Assembly: GCA_964405665.1 (NCBI GenBank)
Contig: CAYOOT010000038.1
Coordinates: 1 to 25,845 of the forward strand
DNA: 25,845 bases
Reading direction: 5' to 3'
From: CAYOOT01 sp964405665
Lineage (GTDB): Bacteria; Bdellovibrionota_C; UBA2361; SZUA-149; CAZDWZ01
Of the stretch, positions 1-8,610 are shown piece after piece. How positions within the stretch are numbered: the stretch's first letter is position 1; the number at the start of each line of letters is the position of its first letter. A model generated the notes under the pieces. The model saw only the letters and a program-made list of their open reading frames with translations, was not told the origin of the DNA and ran no database searches. Made by a program: the position numbers and the translations under genes.

Positions 1-45
1 AATCCGCCCGAGTTAAAAAGTTAACTCTTTGATAATGTTAACTGC

Positions 46-194
46 TTTGCTTCAAGCAAATGCAGTGCACCTCAGAGTGCAAGGCAAGAAAACAATCCTC
101 ATCGATTATTCTTCCTAATTTTATTGGCAAAGGGTTTACCCAAACATTGTTTGGGGAGTTTGAGGCTCTTTCCTGTTATCATGGTGATAACGGG
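46..194 (+). promoter_or_regulatory. Structured 5' leader of the cold-shock gene
   Basis: The region before the cold-shock gene holds a run of small perfect inverted repeats: TTTGCTT/AAGCAAA at 46-52 and 54-60, TGCAC/GTGCA at 66-70 and 77-81, CCCAAAC/GTTTGGG at 139-145 and 149-155 (3-nt loop), and CCTGTTATCA/TGATAACGGG at 172-181 and 185-194 (3-nt loop, one G-U pair). The last one ends 28 nt before the start codon. Long structured leaders that refold in the cold are known for cspA-type mRNAs, so a thermoregulatory leader is a reasonable inference. No promoter was placed with confidence; GATAAT at 31-36 has no good -35 partner. Two GTTAACT copies (20-26, 37-43) lie just upstream. Confidence 0.45.
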
Positions 195-222
195 GCTAAT
201 AAATTAAATAAAGGAAAATAAA

Positions 223-426
223 ATGGCAACTGGTACAGTAAAATGGTTTAATCCAACTAAAGGTTATGGTTTCATTGCTCCTGATGATGGTGGTAGTGAT
301 GTGTTCGTTCATATGAGCGCATTAGAAAAAGCCGGAATGAGAAGTCTTAATGAAGGCCAAAAAGTAAGCTACGAACTAGCTACTGAAAGAGGTAAAACCT
401 CTGCTGCAAATCTTAAAGCAGCCTAA
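223..426 (+). CDS. Cold-shock protein (CspA family)
   Basis: A 67-residue single cold-shock domain, the usual length for CspA-type RNA chaperones that bind single-stranded RNA or DNA and melt mRNA secondary structure. RNP1 is visible as KGYGFI (residues 13-18) and RNP2 as VFVH (27-30), with the family opening GTVKWFN close to the N-terminus. The ATG at 223 has a good ribosome binding site (AAGGA at 211-215, 7-nt spacing). A hairpin-rich leader precedes it and a long imperfect hairpin follows. A DEAD-box RNA helicase comes next on the same strand after 288 nt; Csp proteins and such helicases are both classic cold-response factors, so the neighbourhood supports an RNA-remodelling role. The paralogue cannot be named (CspA, CspE, CapB and so on). 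Confidence 0.95.
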   Translation: MATGTVKWFNPTKGYGFIAPDDGGSDVFVHMSALEKAGMRSLNEGQKVSYELATERGKTSAANLKAA

Positions 427-433
427 TAAAAAA

Positions 434-527
434 TTGTTCCGCATTTATCGTTGCTCAAGTTTATAAAAATACTTAAGTAGTTTTTATTTGGTATTTTTTA
501 AACTCGAGTGCTTCAATTGCGGAACAA
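434..527. repeat. Long imperfect hairpin between csp and the helicase gene
   Basis: A 94-nt inverted repeat just after the csp stop codon. The outer arms are a perfect 10 bp (TTGTTCCGCA 434-443 with TGCGGAACAA 518-527). An interior loop follows, then CTCAAGTTTA (454-463) pairs with TAAACTCGAG (499-508) at 9 of 10 positions. After one bulged base, 465-472 pairs 8/8 with 491-498. The apical loop is 473-490. About 27 base pairs form overall. There is no T-run after the right arm, so it is not a standard intrinsic terminator. It could be a 3' stabilising structure for csp mRNA, a small RNA or a miniature repeat. Confidence 0.6.
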
Positions 528-714
528 CTTTGAGTAATACACTTTCTAAGGGTGGTTACATATTTTACCACTCGTTAAATTTCCAGATTAGGCCATAGGG
601 ATGGTTTTATATCATCTAGTTTTTGTTCTGAACTGGCGCGGTTTCTTTAATTACGACACAAGACGATACGTTACGATTTAATATAAATTTTATTTTTATA
701 ATAGGTAATTCTTT

Positions 715-1929
715 ATGAATGATTTTAATCAATTCAATTTACCAGCTGAGTTAAATGCTTCGCTGGAACGAATGAAGTTCACTGCTCCTACACCAATTCA
801 AGAGCAGGCAATTCCACTAGCCTTAGCCGGTCATGATATTTTGGGTTCAGCACAAACTGGAACTGGAAAGACCGCCGCTTTTGCTATTCCCTTAGTAGTT
901 AAATTATTGGCTAACCCTAATGATTCAGCACTTGTTCTTACTCCAACTCGTGAACTTGCTTTACAAGTAATTAAAGTAATTGAACAACTGCTCAATAATT
1001 CCGGGCATATTAAAACTGCTCTGCTTATTGGCGGAGATTCAATGTTTAAACAACTACAACAATTAAGAATGCGTCCCCGTGTAGTGGTTGGAACTCCGGG
1101 TAGAATTAATGATCACCTCGAACGTGGAACTTTAAAATTAATTTCTACTAAGATGTTAGTGCTTGATGAAACAGATAGAATGTTGGACATGGGTTTTGGA
1201 GTGCAATTAGAACGTATCGCCAGACACCTTCCTCCAATTCGTCAAACGTTGATGTTTTCTGCTACTTTACCTCAGGCCATCGTTAAGATGTCTGAACGTT
1301 ATTTGCAGAATCCAAAACGTATTGCCGTAGGACAAACTAATACTGCTGTTCCTCAAGTAAAACAGGAAGTAGTAAGAATTAATGAAGCTGATAAATATCA
1401 AGAACTTCTAAAAGAATTGGCTTCCAGAGAAGGTTCTATTTTGGTGTTTGTAAAAACCAAATATGGTGCCGAAAAGTTAGCGGATAAATTATACAGACAG
1501 CAACATAGCGCTGATGCCATTCATGGAGATTTGCAACAACGTCAACGTGAACGCGTAATTGCTGGTTTTAGAAATAAGAAATTTCGTATTTTAGTTGCTA
1601 CCGATATCGCAGCCAGGGGATTAGATATTCCGCATATTGAGCATGTAATTAATTTTGATATTCCTCATTGTCCGGAAGATTATATCCACAGAATTGGCCG
1701 TACCGCTCGCGCGGGTGCTGTTGGTTCAGCTTTGAGTTTCATTTGCCAAGATGATGTTAAAAGATGGAGAGCAATTGAGCGTTTGCTTAACCCACAAGCT
1801 GAGTCTGAAAGAAGATCAAATGGTAGAAATGGACAACAAAGAAGAGGCAATAATCCTGGTTACCAAGGTGATCGCAGACGACGTTTCCGCGGTGGAAGGT
1901 CGGATCATCATCAACAAGCTAGTTACTAA
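715..1929 (+). CDS. DEAD-box ATP-dependent RNA helicase (RhlE/CshA-like), motif II DETD
   Basis: A 404-residue helicase with the complete DEAD-box core. The Q motif is FTAPTPIQ (about 22-29), motif I AQTGTGKT (46-53), Ia PTRELALQ (77-84), Ib TPGR (127-130), III SAT (182-184), V around ARGLD (300-304) and VI HRIGRTARAG (325-334). Motif II, normally DEAD, reads DETD (151-154); both acidic residues needed for Mg-ATP are present. The C-terminal tail from about residue 365 is rich in Arg, Gly and Asn, typical of RNA-binding tails. The family unwinds short RNA duplexes in ribosome assembly and mRNA decay. TAGGT at 702-706 ahead of the ATG is a plausible ribosome binding site. Placement after a cold-shock gene suggests cold adaptation. 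The exact subfamily is uncertain. Confidence 0.93.
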   Translation: MNDFNQFNLPAELNASLERMKFTAPTPIQEQAIPLALAGHDILGSAQTGTGKTAAFAIPLVVKLLANPNDSALVLTPTRELALQVIKVIEQLLNNSGHIKTALLIGGDSMFKQLQQLRMRPRVVVGTPGRINDHLERGTLKLISTKMLVLDETDRMLDMGFGVQLERIARHLPPIRQTLMFSATLPQAIVKMSERYLQNPKRIAVGQTNTAVPQVKQEVVRINEADKYQELLKELASREGSILVFVKTKYGAEKLADKLYRQQHSADAIHGDLQQRQRERVIAGFRNKKFRILVATDIAARGLDIPHIEHVINFDIPHCPEDYIHRIGRTARAGAVGSALSFICQDDVKRWRAIERLLNPQAESERRSNGRNGQQRRGNNPGYQGDRRRRFRGGRSDHHQQASY

Positions 1930-1938
1930 ACGATGTAT

Positions 1939-2006
1939 GTAGGGGCAGGTTTTATGCCTGCCCGTTCTATCAAGACATTCCGGGCAGGCATAAAACCTGC
2001 CCCTAC
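1939..2006. repeat. Palindromic element, 25-bp perfect arms (family A)
   Basis: A perfect 25-bp inverted repeat: left arm 1939-1963 beginning GTAGGGGCAGG, right arm 1982-2006 ending CCTGCCCCTAC, with an 18-nt loop. Its G+C-rich arms stand out from the AT-rich surroundings. From memory, closely similar GTAGGGGCAGGTTT-type repeats recur between genes in many unrelated bacterial genomes, so this is probably a REP/MITE-like dispersed repeat. It starts 9 nt after the helicase stop codon and could terminate or stabilise that mRNA. Its right arm ends only 5 nt before the next gene's ATG. Confidence 0.8.
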
Positions 2007-2011
2007 GTTTG

Positions 2012-3217
2012 ATGAAAAAAATATTTCTTATAATTTTTCTCTTGTGCTTAGGCGTCTTTTTCAGCATCAAACAATCCCTCAAAAAACCTCCAGTAGTCGC
2101 AGCACATTATTATTCCTGGTTTCCCGAAAATTGGAATGGCGGCTTCGTCGGGGAAAAATTAGTTCCTCCAATCATGCCTTTGCTGGGCAAATATCAAAGT
2201 AACGAAGAAACATTTAAAAAACATCTGCAATGGGCAAAAGCTGCCGGAATTAATTTATTTATTTTTGATTGGTGGGCCAAGAGAAGAGATTTAAGAAAAA
2301 AAGTTGAAAAAGAAACAAAGATTTTGGAAGAAACTAAGGAGCTGTCCTTTGCCATTCAATATGAAGTTTTTGACCTAAAAGACAAGGGAGACGAAGAAGT
2401 TTTAGGTGAAGCGGGTAATGTTATTTACATGAATCAAGAAAGAGTGGAGCGTTTAAAAACACACTTGGAACATCTTGCTAAGAAATTCATGTTTAATCCA
2501 CAATATTTTAGGATTGATAATAAACCGGTGCTTTTTATCTATGTCACAAGACAGTTAGTTGGTGATGTCGCTTCTGCCATCAAAGCAGCAAGGGCTCATG
2601 TAAAAGAAATCACTGGACTGGATTTATATTTAGTGGCGGATGAAGTTTACTATAATGTGCTTGATTATAATCAAAAAGACGGGGTCTATATGCATCAAAC
2701 ATTGGATCCAGATCTTGGGCGTATTAAAGCATTCGATGCGCTGACTTGTTACAACCCTTATTGGAGTGATCAAAAAGAACATTCCGGAGAAGATGGCATT
2801 GAGAATTTTTTTCGGGATGTCGATCAACTTTATTCCAAATACAGCAAAGTTGCCAAAGATAATGGCCTAGATTTTTTCCCGGGAATTTTGGCCGGATATA
2901 ATGATCGGGGAGTTCGTTTAAAGGAAAACCATTTTGTTATTCCTCATTATTATCAAAATAAGACAGGAGAGCAGAAAAGTTTTTTCCAAGAAAATCTTCA
3001 AAGATTTGCCACGAAATATTTGAGCAAAAGAAATCCACTTTTTGTAATTACTTCTTGGAATGAATGGAACGAAGGATCGCAAATTGAACCGACTGTGGAA
3101 ACGGCGGAAACAACAAAAGATCTTAGTGAAAGCGATGATTACACTCAAGGGTTTAAATATTTTGGATACGGCGATCGGCACTTAACTGAGCTCAAGCAGT
3201 TTTTACTGCAAAATTAA
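2012..3217 (+). CDS. Exported GH99/WbsX-like glycan enzyme
   Basis: A 401-residue protein opening with a hydrophobic export signal or membrane anchor (MKKIFLIIFLLCLGVFF). The mature part begins with the family hallmark VVAAHYYSWF (about 28-37) and has FDWW further on. Near the C-terminus is WNEWNEGSQIEPT (349-361), whose two glutamates match the conserved acidic motif of GH99-like/WbsX proteins. Members include endo-alpha-mannanases and proteins encoded in O-antigen or capsule clusters, so action on a mannose-type or surface glycan is inferred; the substrate is unknown. I chose ATG 2012 because the signal starts there; an in-frame TTG directly precedes it. No Shine-Dalgarno site is visible, because the palindromic element occupies that position. 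A glycosyltransferase gene follows. Confidence 0.8.
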   Translation: MKKIFLIIFLLCLGVFFSIKQSLKKPPVVAAHYYSWFPENWNGGFVGEKLVPPIMPLLGKYQSNEETFKKHLQWAKAAGINLFIFDWWAKRRDLRKKVEKETKILEETKELSFAIQYEVFDLKDKGDEEVLGEAGNVIYMNQERVERLKTHLEHLAKKFMFNPQYFRIDNKPVLFIYVTRQLVGDVASAIKAARAHVKEITGLDLYLVADEVYYNVLDYNQKDGVYMHQTLDPDLGRIKAFDALTCYNPYWSDQKEHSGEDGIENFFRDVDQLYSKYSKVAKDNGLDFFPGILAGYNDRGVRLKENHFVIPHYYQNKTGEQKSFFQENLQRFATKYLSKRNPLFVITSWNEWNEGSQIEPTVETAETTKDLSESDDYTQGFKYFGYGDRHLTELKQFLLQN

Positions 3218-3243
3218 GAGTAGATGAGCAATTTACCAGTTTA

Positions 3244-3277
3244 TTTATTCTGTTTTTGCTGCTAAAAGCAGAATAAA
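3244..3277 (+). promoter_or_regulatory. Hairpin directly before the glycosyltransferase start
   Basis: TTTATTCTGTTTT (from 3244) pairs with AAAAGCAGAATAAA (3264-3277): about 14 bp with one G-U pair and a 6-nt loop (3258-3263). It fills half of the 63-nt gap between the GH99-like gene and the glycosyltransferase gene and ends 3 nt before the latter's ATG. It could terminate the upstream message, although no T-run follows, or limit ribosome access to the downstream start, where no Shine-Dalgarno site is visible. Confidence 0.5.
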
Positions 3278-3280
3278 ATT

Positions 3281-5044
3281 ATGTCAAAAGCACCTTTTCA
3301 TATTCGATTTTCTTTTCTACGCATGCCCTTGTCGTTTGTGCGCATTTGTTGGTACCAAGGCATTGCCGAGGCCTTAAGAGTATTTATCCAAAAGTTATTT
3401 CCTAAATTAGTGCTGATCACTAATTCACTTAGCGGACTAAAATTTCCTCCACTAAGCGCTTCCAATGTAAAATCATATATTTCTCTTTTTGTTTTACAAC
3501 CAAAAATATCAATTGTTATTCCCGTATTTAATTCTCTTTGGTTGAAAGAAGCAGTGGAAAGTATTTTAGCACAAAGCTATAAAAATTTTGAATTAATTCT
3601 TGTTGATGATTGTTCGACCAACAAACAAACCTTAAAAGTTCTTTCCAATTACGAAAACAATCCTCAAGTTAAAGTTATTAAAAATAAAGTTAATCTGAAT
3701 ATTAGTGCTGCTACAAATGTCGGTATTGAGGCCAGTAGCGGAGAATATATCGCCTTTATGGATCATGATGATCTCTTGCACCCCGATGCTTTGGCTTACT
3801 TCGTCCGAACTTTAAATAACCAGGAAAAAGCCGATGTTTTTTTTAGTGACGAAGTAATTATTGGTACTTCGGGCAGAGTTTTAAACAATTATAAAAAATC
3901 AGAAATTTCTTTGGATTTACTGCTTTCCGTAAATGCCGTAACACATTTTTGTATAATCAAAAAAAGTTCTTTATTGCAAATTGGTTTGTTACGTTCGGAA
4001 TATGATGGTGCGCAAGACCATGATTTGATGATTAGAGCTGCAGAAAATGGCTTAAAATTTTGTCATTTACCTTATGATCTCTATGCTTGGAGGGTGCATC
4101 AACATTCCATGTCCGCAAAAATTAGAAGCATCAAAAATGAAAAAGAAAAAACAGAATTACCGAAAGCTTATTTGGCAGGTAAAAAAGCAATTGAAGCTTA
4201 TTTGGCAAGGAATAAAATTAAAGCGACAGTGACCGATGATGCTTACTGTTGGTTTCGAGTAAAGCGGGAACTTCCTCCGACACAAGATCAAGTGGCGATC
4301 CTTGTCCCTTTTAAGGATCAAGTCTCATATTTGAAACGATTGCTCAGTAGTTTGGAAAAAACTCTTTATACCAATTACGTTGTTTATCTGGTCAATAATC
4401 GTTCGGAAAAATCGGAAACATTTACTTATTTGGATCAACTTAAATCTTCCAATAATTCTCGCTATGTTTTTGTTGATTTTGATGAGCCATTTAATTATTC
4501 CCGTTTACATAATCAGGTAGTTTCTAAAATTCCCAATGAACTTTTACTTTTTTTAAATAATGATATCGAGATTATGGAACCTGAGTGGTTGGGAGCAATG
4601 TTGGAGCATATTTATCGTCCAAAAGTTGCGGCAGTGGGTGCAAGATTACTATATGCCAATGGATCTATTCAGCATGCCGGAATGCGTTTTGCGCCAAGTA
4701 TTCATTTTTGTGCTTGGAATATCTCTAAAGAAGACGGGTATTTTACAAAAGTTCAGCGGGAGGTTGCTGGTGTTACGGCGGCCTGCATGTTAATTAGGCG
4801 TTCGATCTTTCAAGAAGTTCATGGTTTTGATGAGATAAATTTTCCAATCGGATTTTCCGATGCAGATCTTTGCTTAAAACTGATAAAAAGCGGTTATAAG
4901 ATAATTTATACACCTTTTGCCGAACTTTATCATCATGAATCTATGACTCGTGGTGTTCAGGAAGAAAGCTATGAAAAATATAATCTATTTAAACGCTATA
5001 TTGGAAACACTCCAATGATTGATCGTTTTAGTAGAACTATGTGA
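3281..5044 (+). CDS. Tandem GT2-family glycosyltransferase
   Basis: A 587-residue protein with two GT-A glycosyltransferase modules after a 70-residue N-terminal segment rich in aromatic and basic residues. Module 1 starts at ISIVIPVFN (76-84), with ILVDDCS (106-112) and the DXD-type DHDD (161-164). Module 2 starts near residue 335 (VAILVPFKDQ), with FLNNDIE in the DXD position, and ends with the GFDEINFPIGFSDADLCLK segment typical of rhamnosyltransferase-like GT2 enzymes. Such two-module enzymes build O-antigen or cell-wall polysaccharides at the cytoplasmic face from nucleotide sugars; donor and acceptor cannot be read here. No membrane-spanning segment is evident, though the N-terminus could bind the membrane. 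It stops 19 nt before metH, so co-transcription is possible. Confidence 0.88.
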   Translation: MSKAPFHIRFSFLRMPLSFVRICWYQGIAEALRVFIQKLFPKLVLITNSLSGLKFPPLSASNVKSYISLFVLQPKISIVIPVFNSLWLKEAVESILAQSYKNFELILVDDCSTNKQTLKVLSNYENNPQVKVIKNKVNLNISAATNVGIEASSGEYIAFMDHDDLLHPDALAYFVRTLNNQEKADVFFSDEVIIGTSGRVLNNYKKSEISLDLLLSVNAVTHFCIIKKSSLLQIGLLRSEYDGAQDHDLMIRAAENGLKFCHLPYDLYAWRVHQHSMSAKIRSIKNEKEKTELPKAYLAGKKAIEAYLARNKIKATVTDDAYCWFRVKRELPPTQDQVAILVPFKDQVSYLKRLLSSLEKTLYTNYVVYLVNNRSEKSETFTYLDQLKSSNNSRYVFVDFDEPFNYSRLHNQVVSKIPNELLLFLNNDIEIMEPEWLGAMLEHIYRPKVAAVGARLLYANGSIQHAGMRFAPSIHFCAWNISKEDGYFTKVQREVAGVTAACMLIRRSIFQEVHGFDEINFPIGFSDADLCLKLIKSGYKIIYTPFAELYHHESMTRGVQEESYEKYNLFKRYIGNTPMIDRFSRTM

Positions 5045-5063
5045 TTAGATAATTTAAATAGAA

Positions 5064-8000
5064 ATGAAAATATTAACACCCACCGATAATTCCTTTATAA
5101 AGTTACTTGATCAACAGATTATTGTCTGTGATGGGGCGATGGGCACGGAAATACAAAAGCGTTCCCTTACTTTGGATGATTTTTTAGGAAAAGAAGGTTG
5201 TAACGAACTGCTTTGCTTGTCCCGGCCTGATGTGATCAAAGATATTCACGCCTCTTTCTTTAAAGCAGGTGCCGACGTTGTAGAGACAAATAGTTTCGGT
5301 TCTGCTTCTGTAGTTTTGGATGAATATGAAATCGGCGATAAAGCCTATGAGTTAAATTTTCAGGCAGCAAAAATAGCCAAAGAAGTTGCTAAAGATTTTT
5401 CAAATAATAATCGAGAATGTTTTGTTTCCGGCTCAATTGGACCAACTACCAAATTAGTTTCTCTGGGTCATATTGATTTTGATTCGCTTTATAATTCTTA
5501 CGCTATTCAAATGGAAGGCTTAATTGCTGGAGGAGTAGATTTATTACAAATTGAAACCTGCCAAGATCCCTTGCAAATTAAAGCGGCAGTCCAGGCTGCG
5601 CACTTTGCTTTTAAAAAATTAGGCAAACGAATTCCAATTTTTGTTCAAGTGACAATTGAAGCAACTGGCACAATGCTGGTTGGCCCTGATATGATGACAG
5701 TTTTAACTACTCTTGAATATCTGCCTGTAGAAGGAGTGGGGATGAATTGTGCTACTGGCCCCGATCTGATGAAAGAGCATTTAAGAGTGCTAGCTAATAA
5801 TACTACTCGCTATATTTCTATTCTTCCTAATGCCGGACTTCCCAGAAATGTGGGTGGAAAAGCGGTTTATGATTTAACTCCGGAACAACTGGCTGCTGCT
5901 TTAAGAGAATTCGTTCAGGATTTTAAAGTAAACATGATTGGTGGTTGTTGTGGAACTACTCCCGAACATATTAAAGCATTAAAACAAATTGCTATTGATT
6001 TTAAACCAGCACCTAGAAATAAAAGTTTTACACCACACGTTGCCTCTTTGTATCAAGCAGTTCCTTTGGATCAGGATGGAACTTCTCCTCTTTTAGTGGG
6101 AGAGCGCACCAATGCTAACGGCTCCAAACAATTTAAACAGCTTTTGTTGGCTGAAGATTGGAGCGGCATTGTGGAGATGGCAAAAGATCAGGAAAAAGAA
6201 GGTTCGCACGTAATTGATGTTTGTACTGCCTATGTCGGCAGAGATGAAGTGCGAGATATGAAAGAAGTTTTATCCAGACTGGCAACGCAGGTCAGCACTC
6301 CAATCACCATTGATTCCACGCAACTTGATGTCTTAGAAGCTAGTTTAAAACTGCTTGGCGGAAGATCGATTATTAATTCCATTAACTTAGAAGATGGAGA
6401 AGAAAGATTTGATAAGGTTGCGGAATTAGCCACACGCTTTGGTGCGGCATTAATTGCTTTAACAATTGAAGAAGCCGGAATGGCTAAAAAAGCAGCAGAT
6501 AAATTTAGAGTTGCTAAGAGGATTTATGAATTAGCTACTATTCGTCATGGACTTCCTGCAGACAGTTTGATTTTCGATCCACTTACTTTCACCATCGCTT
6601 CCGGAGATGAAGATTCCAGAGATGCTGGTGTGCAAACACTGGAAGGAATTAAGTTAATTAAGGAAAATCTTCCGGGCGTTAGAACAATTCTTGGACTTTC
6701 CAATATTTCTTTTGGTCTCAAACCTTATGCCAGACAAATTCTAAATTCTGTTTATTTAGATGAGGCGATTAAATACGGTTTGGATGCGGCGATTGTGCAT
6801 GTCAGTAAAATTATTCCGATCCATCAAATTAAAGAAGAAGATTTAAAAGTAACTTTGGATTTAATTTATGACAGAAGAAGCGAAGGCTATGATCCTTTAT
6901 TTGCTTTTATTGGAAGATTTGCTGATGCCAAAGCAGTGAGCACTACTTCTGCAGTGGATGAAGCGACACAAGAAGTGGAAGAAGTCTTAAAAAATCGCAT
7001 TATTCAGGGCAATAAAGTAAATATTAATGTTCAGCTGGAACGAGCACTTAAGAAATATAAGCCCTTACAAATTATCAATGAAGTCTTGCTTGAAGGAATG
7101 AAGGTCGTAGGTGAATTATTTGGTAGCGGGAAAATGCAGCTTCCTTTCGTATTGCAATCTGCAGAAACCATGAAGTCCGCAGTTGCCTACTTAGAGCAAT
7201 TTATGGAAAAAGTGGAAGGTTCCGAAAAAGGTTCCATTGTTTTAGCTACAGTGCGGGGAGATGTGCATGATATCGGGAAAAATCTGGTAGATATAATTTT
7301 ATCAAATAATGGATATAAAGTTCACAATCTGGGAATCAAACAACCGCTGGATAATATTTTAGGCGCTACTAAAGAGCATAAGCCTACAGCGATTGGTTTA
7401 TCAGGATTGTTAGTAAAATCCACAGTGGTGATGAAAGAAAATTTAGAAGAAATGACCAAGCAAGAATATAATATTCCTGTGATTTGTGGTGGAGCGGCAC
7501 TGAACCGGGCGTATGTCGAAGATGATCTAAGAAATACCTATAAAAGTGGAACGGTATTTTATGGTCAAGATGCTTTTACCGGACTAAGGCTGATGGAAGA
7601 ACTAACTGGTAATGCAGAAAAAGATTTAATTCTCTATTCAACAGAAACAAAAGTGAGGCGAGGAAAAACAAGAGCAGAAAAAGAAGAGTCTGCTGCCGAG
7701 TTGTCTCATGTTTACGTAAAGACCGATTTGCCACCTGCAAAAAATATTCCCCAACCGCCTTTTTGGGGAACAAAAGTTTTTAAACCGCAAGATTTTAATT
7801 TGGCGGAAATTTTTAAATACATTAACAAAAAAGCGCTTTATGCCAATCAATGGCAATATCGAAGAAACAAAGATTCTTCTACCGTAGAGCATAAAGAATT
7901 TTTAGCAAAAGTTGTGGATCCCAAACTGGAATACTGGAAAGAGCGCATCATCAAAGAAAAATCTCTTGAGCCTCATGCAATCTATGGCTACTTTCAATGT

Positions 8001-8546
8001 AACAGCGATAAAAATGATCTTATAGTTTTTAAACCGGATTCCAATGAAGAAATCACCAGATTCAGTTTCCCTCGGCAGCCTCAGGAAAAAAGAAGATGCT
8101 TGGCTGATTATTTCTTGCCACTAGAAAGTGGTAAGCGCGATTTACTGGCGGTGCATTTAGTGACAATGGGAGCATTGCCGACAAAGGTTGCACAAGCACT
8201 TTTTCAAGATAATCTCTACGATGATTATTTGCATTTTCACGGCATGTCTGTGGAATCGGCAGAAGCACTGGCAGAGATGATCCACCAAAGAATTAGAAAA
8301 GAATGTGGATTTGCCGAAGAGGATTCGCCGCAAATCGAAGAACTTTTTAGAAAAGGTTATCGCGGTTGCCGCTATAGTTTTGGTTATCCCGCTTGTCCGA
8401 ACTTAGAAGACCAAGTGAAATTATTTAAATTAATCGATCCTAGTTTAATTGGCGTTAAACTAAGCGAGGAATTTCAACTTGACCCAGAGCAATCCACTTC
8501 TGCAGTGATCATGCATCATCAAGAAGCAGTTTATTTTTCTATATAG
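5064..8546 (+). CDS. metH: Cobalamin-dependent methionine synthase MetH
   Basis: 1160 residues, a little shorter than the roughly 1230 of E. coli MetH, with all modules in order. The homocysteine domain has zinc ligands C229 (in GMNC) and C295/C296 (in GGCCGT). The pterin domain starts near VGERTNANGSKQF (about 347). The cobalamin domain carries DVHDIGKNL, with H735 as the cobalt ligand. The reactivation domain carries RGCRYSFGYPACPN from R1100. It moves a methyl group from methyl-tetrahydrofolate to homocysteine through B12. No Shine-Dalgarno site is visible, and the 19-nt upstream gap leaves no room for a B12 or SAM riboswitch. Its last 42 nt recur almost unchanged at 10491-10532. A palindromic element follows. 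Confidence 0.97.
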   Translation: MKILTPTDNSFIKLLDQQIIVCDGAMGTEIQKRSLTLDDFLGKEGCNELLCLSRPDVIKDIHASFFKAGADVVETNSFGSASVVLDEYEIGDKAYELNFQAAKIAKEVAKDFSNNNRECFVSGSIGPTTKLVSLGHIDFDSLYNSYAIQMEGLIAGGVDLLQIETCQDPLQIKAAVQAAHFAFKKLGKRIPIFVQVTIEATGTMLVGPDMMTVLTTLEYLPVEGVGMNCATGPDLMKEHLRVLANNTTRYISILPNAGLPRNVGGKAVYDLTPEQLAAALREFVQDFKVNMIGGCCGTTPEHIKALKQIAIDFKPAPRNKSFTPHVASLYQAVPLDQDGTSPLLVGERTNANGSKQFKQLLLAEDWSGIVEMAKDQEKEGSHVIDVCTAYVGRDEVRDMKEVLSRLATQVSTPITIDSTQLDVLEASLKLLGGRSIINSINLEDGEERFDKVAELATRFGAALIALTIEEAGMAKKAADKFRVAKRIYELATIRHGLPADSLIFDPLTFTIASGDEDSRDAGVQTLEGIKLIKENLPGVRTILGLSNISFGLKPYARQILNSVYLDEAIKYGLDAAIVHVSKIIPIHQIKEEDLKVTLDLIYDRRSEGYDPLFAFIGRFADAKAVSTTSAVDEATQEVEEVLKNRIIQGNKVNINVQLERALKKYKPLQIINEVLLEGMKVVGELFGSGKMQLPFVLQSAETMKSAVAYLEQFMEKVEGSEKGSIVLATVRGDVHDIGKNLVDIILSNNGYKVHNLGIKQPLDNILGATKEHKPTAIGLSGLLVKSTVVMKENLEEMTKQEYNIPVICGGAALNRAYVEDDLRNTYKSGTVFYGQDAFTGLRLMEELTGNAEKDLILYSTETKVRRGKTRAEKEESAAELSHVYVKTDLPPAKNIPQPPFWGTKVFKPQDFNLAEIFKYINKKALYANQWQYRRNKDSSTVEHKEFLAKVVDPKLEYWKERIIKEKSLEPHAIYGYFQCNSDKNDLIVFKPDSNEEITRFSFPRQPQEKRRCLADYFLPLESGKRDLLAVHLVTMGALPTKVAQALFQDNLYDDYLHFHGMSVESAEALAEMIHQRIRKECGFAEEDSPQIEELFRKGYRGCRYSFGYPACPNLEDQVKLFKLIDPSLIGVKLSEEFQLDPEQSTSAVIMHHQEAVYFSI
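8505..8546 (+). repeat. 42-nt direct repeat, copy 1 (end of metH)
   Basis: This is the last 13 sense codons of metH plus its TAG stop. It matches 10491-10532 at 38 of 42 positions in the same orientation. The identical blocks are GTGATCATGC at the start and AAGAAGCAGTTTATTTTTC near the end. In this copy the reading frame is intact. Together with copy 2 it brackets the zinc-ribbon gene. Confidence 0.85.
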
Positions 8547-8610
8547 ATAATCCAAAAAGCCTGTAAAAAAGAATCTTATAATCGCTGTAGATCTTATATG
8601 TTTCGAACCT

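Noticed and set aside
60..221. A 53-codon open frame ending one base before the cold-shock gene
   Set aside because: It has no ribosome binding site, its sequence looks non-protein-like, and it runs through all the perfect hairpins of the leader, which explain the region better.
434..527. Intrinsic terminator for the cold-shock gene
   Set aside because: The stem is long and interrupted and no T-run follows the right arm, so the standard terminator pattern is not met.
2009..2011. TTG as the start of the GH99-like protein
   Set aside because: The ATG directly after it gives the same protein minus one Met and is the more usual start codon.
1933..2202. Open frames on both strands across the palindrome after the helicase gene
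   Set aside because: They consist of the 25-bp inverted repeat plus an alternative frame of the GH99-like gene; neither resembles a protein family.
5045..5063. B12 or SAM riboswitch controlling metH
   Set aside because: Only 19 nt separate metH from the upstream gene, too short for either, and no such fold was recognised in the 63-nt gap before the glycosyltransferase gene.
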